Origin: Phoebastria nigripes
Lineage: Eukaryota > Chordata > Aves > Procellariiformes > Diomedeidae
Assembly: GCA_035582835.1 (NCBI GenBank)
Contig: JAYKAV010000666.1
Location: 460,421 to 524,420, forward strand
DNA length: 64,000 nucleotides
Direction: 5' to 3'
In this document: positions 62,401 through 64,000 of the stretch, piece after piece
How positions within the stretch are numbered: position 1 is the first letter of the stretch
Layout of the letters: every line of letters begins with the position of its first letter
The notes under the pieces: model-generated
Seen by the model: only the letters and a program-made list of their open reading frames with translations
Told to the model about the DNA's origin: nothing
Database searches by the model: none
Program-made: the position numbers and the translations under genes

Positions 62401-64000
62401 CATTTGAAGAATAAACTCATTTTTGCTTTTGTTAGGCACCATATACTTAATTCTCATTAAAATGTTAATAATCACTACCCTGTGCACCATCATAAAACAA
62501 CTGCTATAAAATTTGATTAAATAATAATTTTGATCAAGTATCAAGTAATTTGTTACTATCTTTTTAAACAGACAATATTCTGCAGTCCTAAAGTACTTCT
62601 TCAATATGTAATATCTGTGTGTAAGTTCCATTCATTTTACAGAGTTTACTGCTTGCTAAATTTAGGGTTCAGTCCTGTCAGACACTTCATTAAAGTCTCT
62701 CAAACATCTTCCTTGTTGGGGTACAAGCTGGACACAAATTTATTGCTGTGGAGGGATACTGTGAATAATTACAGCTGTCCACATACATAGGTTCTTAATA
62801 TATACATTATTTGCTAACAGCCCCCTTAAAGTAGTAAACAGCAGTTTTTCTATACTAGTACATCAGTTGGAGAAATTTTTTTTTCAGCTGGATTATTAAT
62901 ACCACATTCTTACTAAGAGGGCTGTCAGCATATTAGCATCACTTGTATTTTAGCAGTTAATAATCCAAGCTAAAACTTGGGTCATAAAAATAGCCCTATT
63001 TAGAATCGGCATTTTTTCCTCCGGTGTACATGGTAAGGCAAACAATACAGAGAAGAACAGAGAGCACTCAATAAACACTAGGGAAGAACTCAAAGCAAAT
63101 GCTATCCAGAAAGAACAGAGGTCAGACAAAATTCGGTAGTAGGGCGGAGGGGGACATGTTATTTGAGGTTTAGTAAGCAATTAGTGATTATGGTCAATAG
63201 CTGCAAGGTTTTTTGGTCCCAAGTTGGGTTCATAGAAACTGTAAGTATATAAAACTTCATTAAATTGGAAAGATCTAATCCTCCCCATGCATGTAATACA
63301 GCTGTGCTAAATTATGTTTTTGTGGATGTGTTGCAATATATGGAGAACAGTTTTCAAAACCTTTTTTATTGTTCTGAATGGCACCATTTTAAATCTAGCT
63401 TTCTAAAAGCTGGTGCAGAAGTCTATAATACATACTCCTTTGTTTCTTAGATTAAACTTTTTATGGAGAGGAAATTGTCTTAGTTTCTTCTTTTTGGTAA
63501 ATGAGTAAATTAATAATGCAGATAATATGAAAAAGTAATTTAGTGTGAAATAAAGCTGTAGAATTGTTGAGACAGAAGGAGAAGGAACCATGGAGGTTTA
63601 TACAATACAATATTAATTCATTTTTTTTAAATAAAATTACGGTGGCACAGATTTGACTTTATTGTTAAGGCTTTTTCACAGACTTAGTTTAAAAAGCAGC
63701 AAGGCCAGTCTACATGTCTGAAGTATGTATGCAAGTCCTAGAAAGATAACTTTTCCCTCCATCTTTGTGTTTTGAGCTATGGAACTACACTTCTCAAATT
63801 ACAACAACAGTGAAATATGGAGCTTCCCTTTTCTACCATTTTGCATAGGCAAGAATCAAATTAAGGATGGAATGTATATCCATGCAGTGGGGCGGGGGGG
63901 GGGGGGGGGGGGGGGGTGTGTATGTGGTTTTATCAGGTTTGGATTTGCTTGCAAAATAATTCATTCAGTTTTCAGAGGCAGTGACTGCTCGAAGAGTGCT
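59414..64000 (-). other. IMMP1L: IMMP1L last intron (partial)
   Basis: I searched the minus strand by eye for the preceding exon (the part around human VWLEGDN and YGPIPYG) and did not find it, so this stretch is taken as the last intron. It is AT-rich with no convincing repeat apart from a poly(G) tract at 63894-63916. Confidence 0.6.
63894..63916 (+). repeat. poly(G) tract, 23 G
   Basis: Twenty-three consecutive G residues, followed by tgtgtatgtg. The length is likely to be uncertain or polymorphic. Confidence 0.95.

Noticed and set aside
1..64000. CRISPR arrays, bacterial operons, prophage, tRNA or rRNA genes
   Set aside because: None seen. The sequence is vertebrate nuclear DNA with large introns.

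Overview
This window is vertebrate nuclear DNA, almost certainly from a bird and probably a neoavian. It is AT-rich and intron-dominated, with one strong CpG island. It carries CR1 retroposon fragments and a solo LTR of a type I know from many neoavian genomes. The species cannot be named from the sequence. It contains no bacterial operon, CRISPR array or phage. It also has one 991-base assembly gap (54892-55882) and 22 isolated N calls.

The gene order matches the vertebrate block downstream of PAX6 (in human 11p13: DCDC1 - DNAJC24 - IMMP1L - ELP4 - PAX6).

(1) 1-20.2 kb, minus strand: the 5' part of DCDC1, a doublecortin-domain gene. I recognise three consecutive exons (4137-4417, 2074-2229, 1453-1617). 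All keep splice sites and clear similarity to human DCDC1 as I remember it. Between them they carry a 2-bp insertion, a 1-bp deletion and two in-frame stops, so the gene looks like a decayed (unitary) pseudogene. A possible extra 5' exon lies at 18889-19029, and a minus-strand splice donor sits in the CpG island. The intronic DNA holds an old CR1 fragment, a complete solo LTR with 5-bp target duplications (16854-17435) and a GC-rich segment of unknown origin (about 8.4-9.08 kb).

(2) 19.7-20.9 kb: a TATA-less CpG island, the shared head-to-head promoter of DCDC1 (minus) and DNAJC24 (plus). It has an E2F-type site, an ETS-type site and an RFX X-box-like palindrome.

(3) 20.3-59.1 kb, plus strand: DNAJC24 (DPH4), intact. 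Four coding exons (21951-22058, 46632-46770, 56878-56946, 58042-58166) join in frame to give a 146-residue protein with a J domain (HPD at 38-40) and a CSL zinc finger (CxC...CxxC). It acts in diphthamide synthesis on eEF2.

(4) 59.2-64 kb, minus strand: the last coding exon (59345-59413) and 3' UTR of IMMP1L, a mitochondrial inner-membrane peptidase subunit. It lies tail-to-tail with DNAJC24, with predicted poly(A) signals only about 140 bp apart. The rest of the window to 64 kb is its last intron.

No new molecular system is evident. The main discovery-type observation is the decay of DCDC1 beside an intact DNAJC24, with the shared promoter and the splice sites still in place.
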